NCBI RefSeq assembly: GCF_014196795.1
Contig: NZ_JACIEJ010000007.1
Coordinates: 62,001-126,000 of the forward strand
Direction of reading: 5' to 3'
Source of the DNA: Sagittula marina
GTDB lineage: Bacteria; Pseudomonadota; Alphaproteobacteria; Rhodobacterales; Rhodobacteraceae
Length of the DNA: 64,000 bases
Shown here: one piece after another, positions 27,356 to 37,526 of the stretch
Position numbering within the stretch: the first letter of the stretch is position 1
How the letters are laid out: every line of letters starts with the position of its first letter
Translations under genes and position numbers: made by a program
Notes under the pieces: generated by a model
Databases searched by the model: none
What the model saw: only the letters and a program-made list of their open reading frames with translations
What the model was told of the DNA's origin: nothing

Positions 27356-27737
27356 TCGCCGCCGCTCTCGTGGCATCGAGCCGCCGGGATGACCGGGGCC
27401 TTGATCCGTCCCGCAGATCAACGGGCAGGCTTACGCTTTGATAAAGCGTATAAATTCCGAGCCGCGAATGTTTGCGTGCCAACTCATGTATCGTTGTCGC
27501 GCATCCGAGGTGACCTGATCTCGCTCAAGTGCGCGCAAGTTTGTTGCCGTATGAGTATATTTTGCGCAACAAACGAGAGGATGGCTTTAACTTTCCGTCA
27601 ACCTGTGGTCTAGAAGCGCCAGATACATGTGTCAGGAGATAGGTCAGGTCTGTAGACCCTTCCCTGTATCGTGGTAGTGTCATGGGCGGAACGACCGCTC
27701 TGCGGTCAAGAATTCCTGAATAAGGGGGAAGAGAAAC
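27356..27737. other. Long regulatory gap upstream of pntAB
   Basis: About 380 bp without a supported gene. It holds two dyads: TACGCTTT at 27432-27439 with AAAGCGTA at 27443-27450, and GTTTGTTGC at 27539-27547 with GCAACAAAC at 27566-27574. The stretch is locally more AT-rich than its neighbours. It probably carries the pntAB promoter and operator. Confidence 0.55.
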
Positions 27738-29312
27738 GTGAAAATCGGGACACCAAAAGAGGTCGAGGCCGGCGAGAACCGGGTGGCGATGACGCCCGAC
27801 TCGGCGCTGGCCTTGCAGAAGCTGGGTTATGAGTGCCTCATTGAATCCGGCGCAGGCGCAAAGGCGGAGTTCTCGGACGAGAAATACCGCGACGCGGGCG
27901 TGACAATCGTGAACAGCGCCGATGAACTGTGGGCCCAGTCCGACATCATCGCCAAGGTCCGCATTCCCACGCTGGACGAACTGGACTACCTCAGCGCGGA
28001 CAAGACGCTGATTACATTCTTCAATCCCGGCGGGAACGAGGAAGGCCTGAACAAGGCCAAGGAAAAAGGCGCCAACGTCATCGCCATGGAAATGGTGCCG
28101 CGCATCAGCCGTGCGCAGAAGATGGACGCGTTGTCGTCGATGGCCAACATCGCGGGCTATCGTGGTGTGATCGAAGCGTCGAACAACTTCGGCCGTTTCT
28201 TCACCGGCCAGATCACCGCAGCGGGCAAAGTGCCCCCGGCCAAGGTGCTGGTTGTCGGTGCGGGCGTTGCAGGGCTTGCGGCGATCGGCACGTCGACTTC
28301 GCTTGGCGCGATCACCTACGCTTTTGACGTGCGGCCCGAAGTGGCCGAGCAGGTCGAATCCATGGGCGCGGAATTCGTCTACCTCGACTTTGAAGAGGAA
28401 CAGCAGGACGGCGCGGCGACAGGCGGCTATGCTTCTGTGTCCAGCCCGGAGTTCCGCGAGGCGCAGCTGGCCAAGTTCCGTGAACTGGCCCCCGAGGTGG
28501 ACATCGTCATCACCACGGCGCTGATCCCCAACCGCGAAGCGCCCGAGCTGTGGACCGAGGACATGGTGAAGGCCATGAAGCCGGGATCGGTCATCGTCGA
28601 CCTCGCAGCGGAGAAGGGCGGCAACTGCAAGCTGACCGTCAAGGACGAGAAGATTGTGACGGACAATGGCGTGACCATTGTCGGCTACACGGACTTCCCC
28701 TCCCGGATGGCGACGCAGGCCTCCACGCTGTATGCGACCAACATCCGTCACATGATGACCGACCTGACGCCCGAGAAGGACGGTCAGATCAACCATAACA
28801 TGGACGATGATGTCATTCGCGGCGCGACCGTGACGCATCAGGGTGAAATCACCTTCCCACCGCCGCCGCCTAAAGTGGCAGCCATCGCGGCGCAGAAGAA
28901 AGAGAAGCCCAAGGAACTGACGCCCGAAGAAAAGCGCGCCAACGAGGTTGCCGCCTTCAAGGCGCAGACCAAGCAGCAGGTGACCTTGCTGGTCGTCGGT
29001 GCCGCCATCTTGCTGGCCATCGGCCTCGTGGCCCCGGCCTCGTTCATGCAGCACTTCATCGTCTTCGTTCTGTCCGTCTTCATCGGGTTCCAGGTCATCT
29101 GGAACGTGTCGCATTCGCTGCACACCCCGCTGATGGCTGTGACCAACGCGATTTCTTCGATCATCATTCTCGGTGCGCTGACGCAAATCGGATCGGGTGG
29201 CGGCTTCCTCGTGGTGCTGCTGGCTGCGATTTCCGTCTTCTTCGCCGGTATCAACATCTTCGGTGGCTTCCTCGTGACACGGCGCATGCTCGCCATGTTC
29301 CAGAAGTCGTAA
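27738..29312 (+). CDS. pntA: NAD(P) transhydrogenase subunit alpha
   Basis: Part of the proton-pumping transhydrogenase, which uses the membrane potential to reduce NADP+ with NADH. The 524-residue subunit contains the NAD-binding domain I, with [15 protein letters not shown] near 171 and the RQD-like loop region. A charged linker (about 375-410) precedes three or four membrane helices (about 415-520). Domain I and the membrane part are in one chain, the E. coli-like two-gene form. GGGGGAAGAG precedes the start at 27738. pntB follows after 15 bp. Confidence 0.95.
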   Translation: MKIGTPKEVEAGENRVAMTPDSALALQKLGYECLIESGAGAKAEFSDEKYRDAGVTIVNSADELWAQSDIIAKVRIPTLDELDYLSADKTLITFFNPGGNEEGLNKAKEKGANVIAMEMVPRISRAQKMDALSSMANIAGYRGVIEASNNFGRFFTGQITAAGKVPPAKVLVVGAGVAGLAAIGTSTSLGAITYAFDVRPEVAEQVESMGAEFVYLDFEEEQQDGAATGGYASVSSPEFREAQLAKFRELAPEVDIVITTALIPNREAPELWTEDMVKAMKPGSVIVDLAAEKGGNCKLTVKDEKIVTDNGVTIVGYTDFPSRMATQASTLYATNIRHMMTDLTPEKDGQINHNMDDDVIRGATVTHQGEITFPPPPPKVAAIAAQKKEKPKELTPEEKRANEVAAFKAQTKQQVTLLVVGAAILLAIGLVAPASFMQHFIVFVLSVFIGFQVIWNVSHSLHTPLMAVTNAISSIIILGALTQIGSGGGFLVVLLAAISVFFAGINIFGGFLVTRRMLAMFQKS

Positions 29313-29327
29313 GGGGGACATAGAACA

Positions 29328-30773
29328 ATGGAATTCGGATTTACCACGGCGGCCTATGTGGTCGCGGCCGTGCTGTTCATCCTCTCGCTGGGCGGTCTGT
29401 CCGGTCAAGAGAGTGCAAAGCGCGCGGTCTGGTACGGTATCGTCGGCATGGCGCTGGCGGTCTTTGCAACCCTGATCGGACCCGGCTCTGGCCTGTGGGT
29501 CCTGTCGATCATCCTCATCGCCGCTGGCGGTGTGATCGGCTACCTGCTGGCCTCGCGGGTCGAGATGACCCAGATGCCGGAACTGGTCGCCGGTATGCAC
29601 GCGCTGGTTGGTTTGGCGGCGGTCTTTGTCGGCTATAATGCTGAGCTGGTGATGAACAACATCCAGGCGCTGCACCACGCAGGCGACGAAGCGGCAATCG
29701 CGGCGCTCAAGGGCTTCTCGGCCACTGTGGCGCACAAGTCTCCGGTTGAGCTGAACATTCTGAAGGTCGAGGTTTTCCTCGGTGTCTTCATCGGTGCGGT
29801 GACCTTCACCGGTTCTGTGGTGGCCTATGGCAAACTGGCGGGCAAGCTGACCTCTGTCGCGAAAAAGCTGCCGGGCGGTCACCTGCTGAACGCGACGGCC
29901 GCAATCCTGTCGGTGATCCTGCTGCTCGTTTACATGAGCACAGGTGGCGGCTGGACCCTGCTCGTGATGTCGTTGCTGGCCTTCTTCATCGGCTACCACC
30001 TGATCATGGGCATCGGCGGCGCCGACATGCCGGTCGTGGTGTCGATGCTGAACAGCTACTCTGGCTGGGCGGCTGCGGCGATTGGTTTCTCGCTGGGTAA
30101 CGATCTGCTGATCGTTGTCGGTGCGCTGGTGGGCTCCTCTGGTGCGATCCTGTCCTACATCATGTGTAAGGCGATGAACCGCTCGTTCATCTCCGTGATC
30201 CTGGGCGGCTTCGGCGGCACATCCGGTCCGGCGATGGAAGTCGAAGGCGAGCAGATCGCCATCGACGCGGACGGTGTGGCCAACGCTCTGGACGAGGCCG
30301 ACAGCGTTGTGATCGTGCCGGGTTACGGCATGGCCGTGGCGCAGGCACAGCAGAACGTGGCCGAACTGACGCGCAAGCTGCGCGCCAAAGGCAAGAACGT
30401 GCGCTTTGCGATCCACCCGGTCGCGGGCCGTCTGCCCGGTCACATGAACGTGCTGCTGGCCGAAGCCAAAGTGCCCTACGATATCGTCATGGAGATGGAC
30501 GAGATCAACGACGACTTCCCGGATACGGATGTGGTCATTGTCATCGGCTCCAACGACATCGTGAACCCGGCGGCACAGGACGATCCGAACTCTCCCATCG
30601 CGGGGATGCCGGTTCTGGAGGTCTGGAAAGCAAAGCAGGTCTTCGTGTCCAAGCGCGGTCAGGGCACCGGCTATTCCGGTATCGAGAACCCGCTGTTCTT
30701 CAAGGAGAACACCCGCATGTATTACGGCGACGCGAAGGCGACCGTGGGCGAGCTGCTGACCAAGATCGACTAA
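29328..30773 (+). CDS. pntB: NAD(P) transhydrogenase subunit beta
   Basis: Carries most of the membrane domain and the NADP(H)-binding domain III. The 481-residue protein has about eight or nine transmembrane helices in residues 1-270. The C-terminal domain carries [18 protein letters not shown] (near 327-344), [22 protein letters not shown] and [13 protein letters not shown], all family hallmarks. It follows pntA with a GGGGGAC site and ends at a strong terminator, so pntAB is a two-gene operon. Confidence 0.96.
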   Translation: MEFGFTTAAYVVAAVLFILSLGGLSGQESAKRAVWYGIVGMALAVFATLIGPGSGLWVLSIILIAAGGVIGYLLASRVEMTQMPELVAGMHALVGLAAVFVGYNAELVMNNIQALHHAGDEAAIAALKGFSATVAHKSPVELNILKVEVFLGVFIGAVTFTGSVVAYGKLAGKLTSVAKKLPGGHLLNATAAILSVILLLVYMSTGGGWTLLVMSLLAFFIGYHLIMGIGGADMPVVVSMLNSYSGWAAAAIGFSLGNDLLIVVGALVGSSGAILSYIMCKAMNRSFISVILGGFGGTSGPAMEVEGEQIAIDADGVANALDEADSVVIVPGYGMAVAQAQQNVAELTRKLRAKGKNVRFAIHPVAGRLPGHMNVLLAEAKVPYDIVMEMDEINDDFPDTDVVIVIGSNDIVNPAAQDDPNSPIAGMPVLEVWKAKQVFVSKRGQGTGYSGIENPLFFKENTRMYYGDAKATVGELLTKID

Positions 30774-30796
30774 ACCGACCTTAGTCACAAGACAGG

Positions 30797-30824
30797 GGCC
30801 TCGCCGGACACGGCGGGGCCTTTT
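30797..30824 (+). terminator. Intrinsic terminator of pntAB
   Basis: GGCCTCGCCG at 30797-30806 pairs with CGGCGGGGCC at 30811-30820 with one G-T pair, followed by TTTT. Confidence 0.88.
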
Positions 30825-31292
30825 GCGTTTGGGCTTAGTGTTTTCCGGCGATGAACGTGGGGTATCGCTCATATCTATGAGCTTCAGGCTGTCGGTTTCT
30901 TCGAGTTGGTCAAACCGCGTTTCAGGCCATCCCATCCAGTCAAGCGCTCTGGTCTTGGCCCTTCAGCGACTGGTCTCAATGTGTCGTCACCTACGTTGAG
31001 TAAGGGGGCATGGATGCGGGAGAGCCCACTATTGACGTCATCGCGGGCGTAGATCCCGATCTTTTGACCGTAGCATCGTGCAGTTCGAACATGGGCCCCC
31101 AAAGGTGCACAGCGGGGAGGTATGAGTCGCCGAAGACGATGCAGGCGCAAAGGTGCGAAGCCTCAATTTCATCCAGCTACAAGTCGCAGGGGCTGAAGGA
31201 GCGCTTATCTCTTTTGTGATGCGCGCCGCATCGCATGGGTTGTCAGCTGACAATTTATCTGATTAATTTTGTCGGAAATAGGAGGCTGTGCC
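30825..31292. other. Gap between pntB and a small hypothetical gene
   Basis: About 470 bp. Open frames of 70-90 codons occur on both strands but overlap each other, lack ribosome sites and show no recognisable similarity. I see no supported gene, RNA or repeat. Confidence 0.45.
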
Positions 31293-31652
31293 ATGTCCCA
31301 TCCCAAAACCGCAGCGGCGCATTGGACCGCCGAGTTCCCTCAGCTGCGCGCGCCAGACCCGCGTCTGGAGATTCTGCGCTACGAGTTGATGTACGCCGAA
31401 GAGGGGCATTCGCTGACACGGTTGCGGACACAGCTGGAGAAGGCGCTGAACAGGCCGATTGAAATTGCGCTGCCCGGCGATGAGAGCCGGAGCTTTGACG
31501 AGCGCTGGATGATGGCGGTCTTCGATGCGCTGAAGACATTGGATCTGAGGTGGTATCAGTTTCTCTTGCGGTCGCGTATGGAAGCCGGAGATGCCGCGCG
31601 GGTGCACTTTGCGTTGACACAGGCGCAGGTCTGGCTGGAAGCGCGGCTCTGA
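31293..31652 (+). CDS. Hypothetical protein of 119 residues
   Basis: A soluble, helix-rich protein (EILRYELMYAEEGHSLTRLRTQLEKAL, DERWMMAVFDALKTLDLRWYQFLLRSRME) without signal peptide or known motif. The start at 31293 is supported by AGGAGG 8 bp before it, while the frame is open to 31269. Stands alone, about 200 bp before bioY. Confidence 0.7.
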   Translation: MSHPKTAAAHWTAEFPQLRAPDPRLEILRYELMYAEEGHSLTRLRTQLEKALNRPIEIALPGDESRSFDERWMMAVFDALKTLDLRWYQFLLRSRMEAGDAARVHFALTQAQVWLEARL

Positions 31653-31856
31653 AATTTGTATCCGGTCGATGCTGGGCCTTGGCGGTGATGGGCTTCGAAA
31701 CTCAGGAAAGATCAACGCCCCTTCACCACGGGGTATTTGCATCTGCAAAGTTCAAGTTTGCATATTTTCTGCATGTGCATTCGCGCAATATACTTGCGAG
31801 GCGTTCAACCATCGGGCACAAACGAGCAAATATTTTCGACAGGATAGGGGGAACCC

Positions 31857-32462
31857 ATGACACTTACTTTTGACCGTGACGTGCTGGTCGATACTTTCGG
31901 TGCGACCGAAGGTGCGGCCCTGCGCGTGAAGCAAGCTGCGCTGGTCGTGCTTGGGATTGCGATGCTTGTCGTGTTGGCCAAGATCAAAGTTCCGGTGCCC
32001 GGCTCGCCCGTTGCGATGAACATGGGCACGTTTGCCGTGCTGACCATCGGCGCCGCCTACGGCCCGCGCCTCGGTCTGACGACAATCATGGGCTACATGA
32101 TCCTCGGCATGATCGGGTTCGACATTTTCCAAAGCTCGACCGCAGATCTCAACGGCATCGACTACATGATGGGCAGCACCGGCGGCTATCTGGTTGGATA
32201 CGTGATCGCCGTTGCCGCGATGGGCGTTTTGGCTCGTGCCGGCTGGGATCGCTCGGCGCCCAAGATGGGTTTCGCAATGCTGCTGGGCAACGCGATCCTG
32301 TATGTGCCGGGCCTGATCTGGCTGGGTATGCTCTACGGTTGGGACAAGCCCATCCTTGAGTGGGGCCTGACACCGTTTCTGATTGGCGATGCAGTCAAGC
32401 TGGCGCTGGCAGCCCTGATCCTGCCTGCGGCATGGAAGCTGGTCGGCCGCGCACGCGGCTGA
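31857..32462 (+). CDS. bioY: Biotin transporter BioY
   Basis: Substrate-binding S component of an ECF-type or solitary biotin transporter in the inner membrane. The 201-residue protein has about six hydrophobic segments. It has the family signatures KVPVPGSPVAMNMGTFAVLTIGAAYGPRLG and GSTGGYLVGYVIAV near residue 105, and a late GDAVKLALAAL. No bioM/bioN energising genes are adjacent and no BioR-like TTATCTATAA box was found upstream. GATAGGGGG precedes the ATG. A strong terminator follows. Confidence 0.94.
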   Translation: MTLTFDRDVLVDTFGATEGAALRVKQAALVVLGIAMLVVLAKIKVPVPGSPVAMNMGTFAVLTIGAAYGPRLGLTTIMGYMILGMIGFDIFQSSTADLNGIDYMMGSTGGYLVGYVIAVAAMGVLARAGWDRSAPKMGFAMLLGNAILYVPGLIWLGMLYGWDKPILEWGLTPFLIGDAVKLALAALILPAAWKLVGRARG

Positions 32463-32500
32463 GCCAGGAGACGGGTTGAGTTCAGCACTACGGTTTCAAG

Positions 32501-32534
32501 AAAAGGCCGGACCCAGGTGGTCCGGCCTTTTTGC
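32501..32534 (+). terminator. Intrinsic terminator of bioY
   Basis: A 13-bp perfect stem, AAAAGGCCGGACC at 32501-32513 with its complement at 32519-32531 and a 5-base loop, runs into a T stretch. Confidence 0.92.
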
Positions 32535-32876
32535 TGTTTTACTCGGGGCGGCCAGTGCGGTCATGTGGTGCGCTCGCGTGGACTGTACCGATTGGCAGGT
32601 TTTCGCTTTCCCGTCAGTGGGACACTCGATTGAATGGTTGCAGCAGCGGATATCCTGACGGGCTGTCCCGCGTGAGTGATCTCGGCGTGCAGGGCGAGGA
32701 CTGGCCTCATCACAGGACGCCGCATGGACTTTGAGCTGTGTGGGGTGACCAGACGCATGTGTGGCCACCTGTGAGCGCCTAGAGACTGTCGCATGTGGCA
32801 AGGATGCGTGACGGGATATGCCGACGATCGGCCAGCGTGCTTCAAGTTCTCCCTGCATGTCGCGATTGCAAGAGCC
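32535..32876. other. Gap between bioY terminator and the hydrolase-OsmC gene
   Basis: About 340 bp with no gene, repeat or RNA I can support; both neighbours end towards it. Confidence 0.45.
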
Positions 32877-34085
32877 TCAGGTCATTTCCGTGTCAATCTG
32901 TGCGCCGGTTTCCAACGTGCGGTGGACCGGGCAGCGGTCTGCGATTTCCATCAGGCGGGCGCGCTCCTCCTGCGTGAGATCGCCACTGAGGGTGATGCGC
33001 CGGGTGAAACGATCAATGCGGCTCTCGCTGCCGCTGGCATCCTGTGCGTGGACCTTGTCGTGGGTGACATCGACAGAGACGCTCTCAAGCGGCCAGCCTT
33101 TGCGCCTTGCGTACATGCGGATGGTCATCGAGGTGCAGGCCCCGAGCCCCGCCGCCACGAAGCCATAGGGCGACATGCCACGGTTGGTGCCGCCGTAGGC
33201 CTCTGGTTCGTCAGCAAGGGCGTGATGGTGCGGACCTGACATCACATCCTGAAGGAAGCCTTGGGGATCTGCCTCGGTTACGCGGGTGACGTCCTCCGGC
33301 GCACCGGGGGGCGGGGCGGGGGGCGTGAGGTTGATGTATCGTCGCGCCCAGGCCGCGATGACCCCAGCGGCGTATTCGGCATCTTCGGGGCGGCTGACGA
33401 GGTGGTCGGCGTCATCCAGCGTGACAAAGCTTTTGGGGTGTTTGGCAGCCATGAAGATTTGCGTGGCGTTGGACACACCCACGACCGTGTCGCCGGGGGC
33501 ATGCATCACCAGCAGCGCACGGTCGAGATTGGCCAGCGTCGTGCCGAGGTCGTGCTGCGCCAGATCGTCGACAAAGGCCTGCCCGATGGTGAAGGGGCGC
33601 CCGCCGAGATCCACCTGCGCCTCTCCTGAGGCGGCGATCAGCGGCAATGCGTCTGAGAAGGTGTGGGTGACATGGTCGGGGTCAAACGGGCTGCCGATCG
33701 TGACCACGGCCTTGGCGGCCGCGATTTGCCCGGCGGCGCGCAAAACAGCAGCGCCGCCCAAAGAATGACCAATCAGTAACGAGGGGGCCATATCGCGCCC
33801 GTCGAGGTATTCGGCAGCCTGCACGATATCGTCGACGTTCGAGCGGAGCGTGGTGTTGGCGAACTCGCCCTGACTGTGGCCCAGCCCGGTGAAGTCGAAG
33901 CGCAGCACGGCGATCCCCATGGCGGCGAGCCGCTGGGCAATACGGCGGGCTGCGTGGATGTCCTTGCCGCAGGTGAAGCAATGGGCGAAAAGCGCCGTGG
34001 CCAGATGCGGCCCGCGTGGCATATCCAGTCGAGCGGCCAGCGCATGGCCCGCGTGGCCGGGAAAGGTGATGCGTTCGCTGGGCAT
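32877..34085 (-). CDS. Bifunctional alpha/beta hydrolase and OsmC-like protein
   Basis: A 402-residue fusion. Residues 1-255 form an alpha/beta hydrolase with nucleophile Ser108 (IGHSLGGAA), Asp199 (HAPGDTVV) and His228 (DADHLV). Residues 270-402 form an OsmC/Ohr-type thiol peroxidase domain with Cys317 (GLGACTSMTIRMYA) and Cys385 (ADRCPVHRTLE). OsmC domains reduce organic hydroperoxides, so the hydrolase may release such substrates from esters (inference). I choose the ATG at 34085, where hydrolase homology begins. Divergent from the EEP gene. Confidence 0.92.
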   Translation of the reverse strand: MPSERITFPGHAGHALAARLDMPRGPHLATALFAHCFTCGKDIHAARRIAQRLAAMGIAVLRFDFTGLGHSQGEFANTTLRSNVDDIVQAAEYLDGRDMAPSLLIGHSLGGAAVLRAAGQIAAAKAVVTIGSPFDPDHVTHTFSDALPLIAASGEAQVDLGGRPFTIGQAFVDDLAQHDLGTTLANLDRALLVMHAPGDTVVGVSNATQIFMAAKHPKSFVTLDDADHLVSRPEDAEYAAGVIAAWARRYINLTPPAPPPGAPEDVTRVTEADPQGFLQDVMSGPHHHALADEPEAYGGTNRGMSPYGFVAAGLGACTSMTIRMYARRKGWPLESVSVDVTHDKVHAQDASGSESRIDRFTRRITLSGDLTQEERARLMEIADRCPVHRTLETGAQIDTEMT

Positions 34086-34173
34086 GGTGTGTCCTTGATG
34101 TGTCTTGTCAAACAATGGTCGCGGCAGTTGGCCTGTGCAAGTCAATGGGCTTGCGCGTCACGGGAAGGTGAGA

Positions 34174-35052
34174 ATGATACAGGTGGTGCTGAAGGCGGTA
34201 GCGGTTTTGGCTTGGCTGGCTGTGGTCGCCAGTTACGGAGCGCGCATTCATCCCGTCGGGGACAGCCTTGCAGTTTTCCGGGTTGGGCTGCTTGTCGTGG
34301 CGGCCTTGGCGGTGATCTGGACGGATTGGTCGCGGTGGTTGCGCTGGCCTCTGGCCTTGGTCGCGCTGGGGGTGTTGGGCTGGCATGTGTGGATGCGCCT
34401 GCCGTCGCAAAGTTTGGAGCCGGGGCAGTTTCTGCTCTATCAGCAGAACCTGCTGTATAATCGGACCGAGGACGCTGCATTTCTGGCACAGATTTCGGAG
34501 CTGGAACCTGACTTCATCACCTTGCAGGAGGTCTCTAAACGCAATGAGGCCATTACGGATGCCTTGCGCGCGACCTATCCAACGCAGCAGCTTTGCCGGG
34601 CCCAATCGCAAAGTACCGAGGCGGTCCTGTCACGGTTTCCCTCGGTGCCGGGAACGGCGTTCTGCTCGACGCCGGATGGTTTGGCGGGGGTACAGATCCA
34701 GACACCAAGCGGGCCGGTGTGGCTCATTTCTTTGCATGTCGCCTGGCCTTGGCCCTATCGCCAGCCAGATCAGGTGGACAGGCTGATGGATGAGCTTCTT
34801 GCGCTGGAGGGGCCGGTCATTTTGGCGGGTGACTTCAACTCCGTGGCATGGTCTTGGACGGTGAAACGGGTGGCACGGGCCTCTGGGACCCAACGTGTGG
34901 GCAAGCATCTGCATACGTTCGGGGATATGCCGGTGCCGATGCACCTTGGGATTGACCATGTTCTGACGACGAGCGGTCTGGGCAGCGTCGAACAAATGCC
35001 GACCCTCGGATCAGATCATAACGGTGTTTTGGCGCGGCTTGACGGGTTTTGA
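34174..35052 (+). CDS. Membrane-anchored endonuclease/exonuclease/phosphatase-family protein
   Basis: A 292-residue protein with two or three N-terminal hydrophobic segments (about 1-75), then an EEP domain as in the YafD family. Catalytic motifs are present: LEPDFITLQEVSK (metal-binding Glu), LAGDFNSVAWS (Asp and Asn) and GSDHNGVLARL (His near the end). It may cleave a phosphodiester outside or at the membrane, but the substrate is unknown. The start at 34174 has GGGAAGGTGAG before it. Confidence 0.85.
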   Translation: MIQVVLKAVAVLAWLAVVASYGARIHPVGDSLAVFRVGLLVVAALAVIWTDWSRWLRWPLALVALGVLGWHVWMRLPSQSLEPGQFLLYQQNLLYNRTEDAAFLAQISELEPDFITLQEVSKRNEAITDALRATYPTQQLCRAQSQSTEAVLSRFPSVPGTAFCSTPDGLAGVQIQTPSGPVWLISLHVAWPWPYRQPDQVDRLMDELLALEGPVILAGDFNSVAWSWTVKRVARASGTQRVGKHLHTFGDMPVPMHLGIDHVLTTSGLGSVEQMPTLGSDHNGVLARLDGF

Positions 35053-35635
35053 CCTCTCTGAATGCGATGTCTTCGGGAAATCAGGCTTTCGGTGATGGTC
35101 TGAACCGCCGAAAGACGATCTGATTGGCGGATTTCGGCGGCCTGAATAGCGCAAAGGTGATCCTGCACTGAATGTCTATTGGCGAGCACCTGACGGGCGT
35201 AGCCTTTTCCTGTCTGTCCAGAATGCGGCGCTTCACCGAAATCTCGATCTTGGGCAGAAAGTGCGTGGCCCTTGGTTTGCGAGCTGTGAGCCAGCGAAGA
35301 GTGCTGGCTGGCCGCTTGTTTCTGGTGCCGGGGGTTAATTTGATGTGGTCGTTTAGCAGAGTGCGCAAGGGGCGCAGCACGCGTGTATCCGTATCGAGAT
35401 GTACGGGCCCCTATGTTCGCAGGTCAATGGCGTGCCAGCCTTGTCCGAGGGTGGCGGCTTGAACCCGGGGGAGATTTGCATCGGCGCGCCCAGCGTATTG
35501 CGTCTGCAAGAGGGGGCCAGACCTTCTACCCTCTATGAGGCGGATCACCCGATGCGGCGATCCCCTGCGGTTGCGTTTTTTCGCGAATCCAAGCTAGTCT
35601 CGGGAACGGGATAGATTCCCGGGGGGATGTAACGA
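35053..35635. other. 580-bp gap upstream of the HTH-cupin regulator
   Basis: No supported gene. A dyad CCGCCGAAA at 35105-35113 with TTTCGGCGG at 35132-35140 follows the EEP gene and may end its transcript. Open frames of about 95 codons lie on both strands over 35081-35462, but neither has a good start or a family. Confidence 0.45.
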
Positions 35636-36196
35636 ATGAAGAGCGAACTGACGGTTCGCCTGGCTGCGCGGCTGTCTGTCCTGCGCGCGGCCCGTGGTTG
35701 GACTTTGGATCAACTGGCTGCGGCCAGTGGCGTGTCTCGGGCCGCTCTGTCACGGCTTGAGAATGCCGAGGTCAGCCCTTCGGCAGATGTGCTGAACCGC
35801 CTTGCGGCAGCGCATGAGATGACCTTGTCGCGTCTGATGTCGATGATGGAGGACGGATTCGCTGCCCAAATCCGACGTGATGATCAGGCGTTATGGCGCG
35901 ATGGTGAAACCGGTCTGTCGCGGCGGATTGTCTCTCCGGCGTCGGCCGCGTTGTCAGGCGAAGTTGTCGAGTGCAAGATCACCCCAGGCACCCATTGGGT
36001 ACAGGAAGCGCCGGAAGTGGCCGGACAGGAGCATCATCTGTTGATGTTGACGGGGTACCTGCATGCCGTCGTCGACAACGAAGCGCATTACCTCGCTCCG
36101 GGCGATGCGCTGCGGTACAAAGGGCACGGCGAAATCCGCTTTGTCACGGCAAAAGGGCAGGGGGCGAAGTTCATGCTGTGCAAGATCAGCGTTTAG
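35636..36196 (+). CDS. XRE-family regulator with C-terminal cupin domain
   Basis: A 186-residue transcription factor. The N-terminal helix-turn-helix (about 8-62) reads LSVLRAARGWTLDQLAAASG followed by VSRAALSRLENAEVSPS. The C-terminal cupin (about 110-185, GQEHHLLMLTGYLHAVVDNEAHYLAPGDALRY) probably senses a small ligand. Such proteins often control amino-acid or polyamine catabolic genes, but no target is evident here. GGGGGGATGTAACG precedes the start. Confidence 0.9.
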   Translation: MKSELTVRLAARLSVLRAARGWTLDQLAAASGVSRAALSRLENAEVSPSADVLNRLAAAHEMTLSRLMSMMEDGFAAQIRRDDQALWRDGETGLSRRIVSPASAALSGEVVECKITPGTHWVQEAPEVAGQEHHLLMLTGYLHAVVDNEAHYLAPGDALRYKGHGEIRFVTAKGQGAKFMLCKISV

Positions 36197-36356
36197 GTGC
36201 GGACAATGCAATCTGTGCTGCGGCCGAGGGCGACGCAGCCCCGTACCGCGGGGGACATAGGCGTGGTCGGCCGAGCGGGGCATTTCACCCTGCGCCAACA
36301 GGGCTTCGACGTCCGGTTTGGACCCGCATAAACCATAGGGTCGTTGCGTGGTGGCC

Positions 36357-37052
36357 TCAAGAACGGTGCGCTCTGACGGCTTCGGGCACTGCTATGAACA
36401 GCAAAGACAGAGCGGCGATGATGAACAGCCAGCTTCCCACGATCTGAAACAACAGCGCCCCGCAAAAGCCCCCGAAAGCAAAACAGGCCAGTGTCAGACT
36501 GTGTAGTCGGAGCTTTGGCGTGGCTTCTTGTCGTGACGCTTCCCCTCCGAGCAGTGCCGCAAACTCTATGCCAATATCGGTCGCCATTCCCGACACATGG
36601 GTCGTTCGAACGCGCGCCCGCGAAATCATCGTGGTCGCCGCGTTTTGAAGACCCATCACAAAACTGAGGACGATGACCAGAAATGTCTCGTGCTCTGTGG
36701 CGGATGTCATGGCAAGCTCGGTGCCGACCAGTAAAAGAACGACGGCCTCGGCTGAAATCACCAGCGCGTATATTGACCGGAGTTGCCGGCGTTCACCGGC
36801 TTGAATAGCCAGTGCCGCCATACCTGCACCGCAGATAAAGGCAGCCACCAACCCCAAAAAGGAGAATGCGATCGTGAGCGCGCCATTCGCGATGTGGTCG
36901 GCGAAGGCCGAGATGTTTCCTGTCATGTTTGCCGTGAAAGTTCCGGCGATAAGAAATCCGACAGCGTTCAGCGCACCCGCGATTGAAGAGAGCAGGCCCG
37001 CCAGAACCAGATCGATATTCGAGGTGCGGGCATCGCCAACTTTGATAAGCAT
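36357..37052 (-). CDS. DUF1275 (YoaK-type) membrane protein
   Basis: A 231-residue inner-membrane protein with about six hydrophobic segments. It shows the DUF1275 signature [21 protein letters not shown] near the N terminus and [28 protein letters not shown] in the middle. The function is unknown. I start at the ATG at 37052, with GGAAG 4 bp upstream; a GTG at 37097 is possible but has no ribosome site. Convergent with the HTH-cupin gene. Confidence 0.87.
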   Translation of the reverse strand: MLIKVGDARTSNIDLVLAGLLSSIAGALNAVGFLIAGTFTANMTGNISAFADHIANGALTIAFSFLGLVAAFICGAGMAALAIQAGERRQLRSIYALVISAEAVVLLLVGTELAMTSATEHETFLVIVLSFVMGLQNAATTMISRARVRTTHVSGMATDIGIEFAALLGGEASRQEATPKLRLHSLTLACFAFGGFCGALLFQIVGSWLFIIAALSLLFIAVPEAVRAHRS

Positions 37053-37526
37053 CAGACTTCCAGATGATTGTATCTCTTGGGCTGGCAGCGTTTCCACGAC
37101 CGGCCGTGCGGCCTACGCAATCCTTTGCGGCTTAGGGCACATCACCACAAGGATCATCGACCATTTCCGGAAGGCACTCACCGCAATCATGGCCACCTTC
37201 TAAGACCTTAAGTTCCGGAAACCAGCGGTGCCACCCGGAAATGGCGCATGCCCCAGTTTTTCAGAGCCGACGAGACAGTGGCACCGTGCGAGACGGCGAC
37301 AATGAGCAAGCGGCGCTGCCCCTCTAAAGACCCCAGGTGACCCTCAATAGCTGCGTCGGGGTACTGCCTGAAGGGAGACGTTTCGGATCAATGAGGCCAA
37401 ACACGATTTGTGGGCGCCCCAGATATATCTAGGGCCCGAAGATCTGAAGATTAATCCTGCTTGCTTTGCGGCGGTGGATCTTCGGGTGTACCTTTATGCG
37501 GCGACAGCGCCCCTTCCCACGTTTGG
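37053..37526. other. Gap between DUF1275 gene and sdaA
   Basis: About 470 bp without an intact gene. On the minus strand, 37208-37387 is open for 59 codons (RRLLIVAVSHGATVSS, then WGMRHFRVAPLVSGT) without a usable start. It may be the remnant of a lost gene. Confidence 0.4.

Noticed and set aside
27525-30935. An open frame of 1136 codons on the minus strand opposite pntAB
   Set aside because: It is rich in His, Arg and Asp with no domain, and mirrors the codon use of pntA and pntB on the other strand. The real genes explain it.
31700-31856. A BioR-type operator before bioY
   Set aside because: No TTATCTATAA-like box occurs in the upstream region.
35172-35462. A plus-strand open frame of 96 codons with an LVPGVNLMW stretch that vaguely resembles DUF4236
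   Set aside because: The match is limited to a few residues, and no ribosome site or continued similarity was seen.
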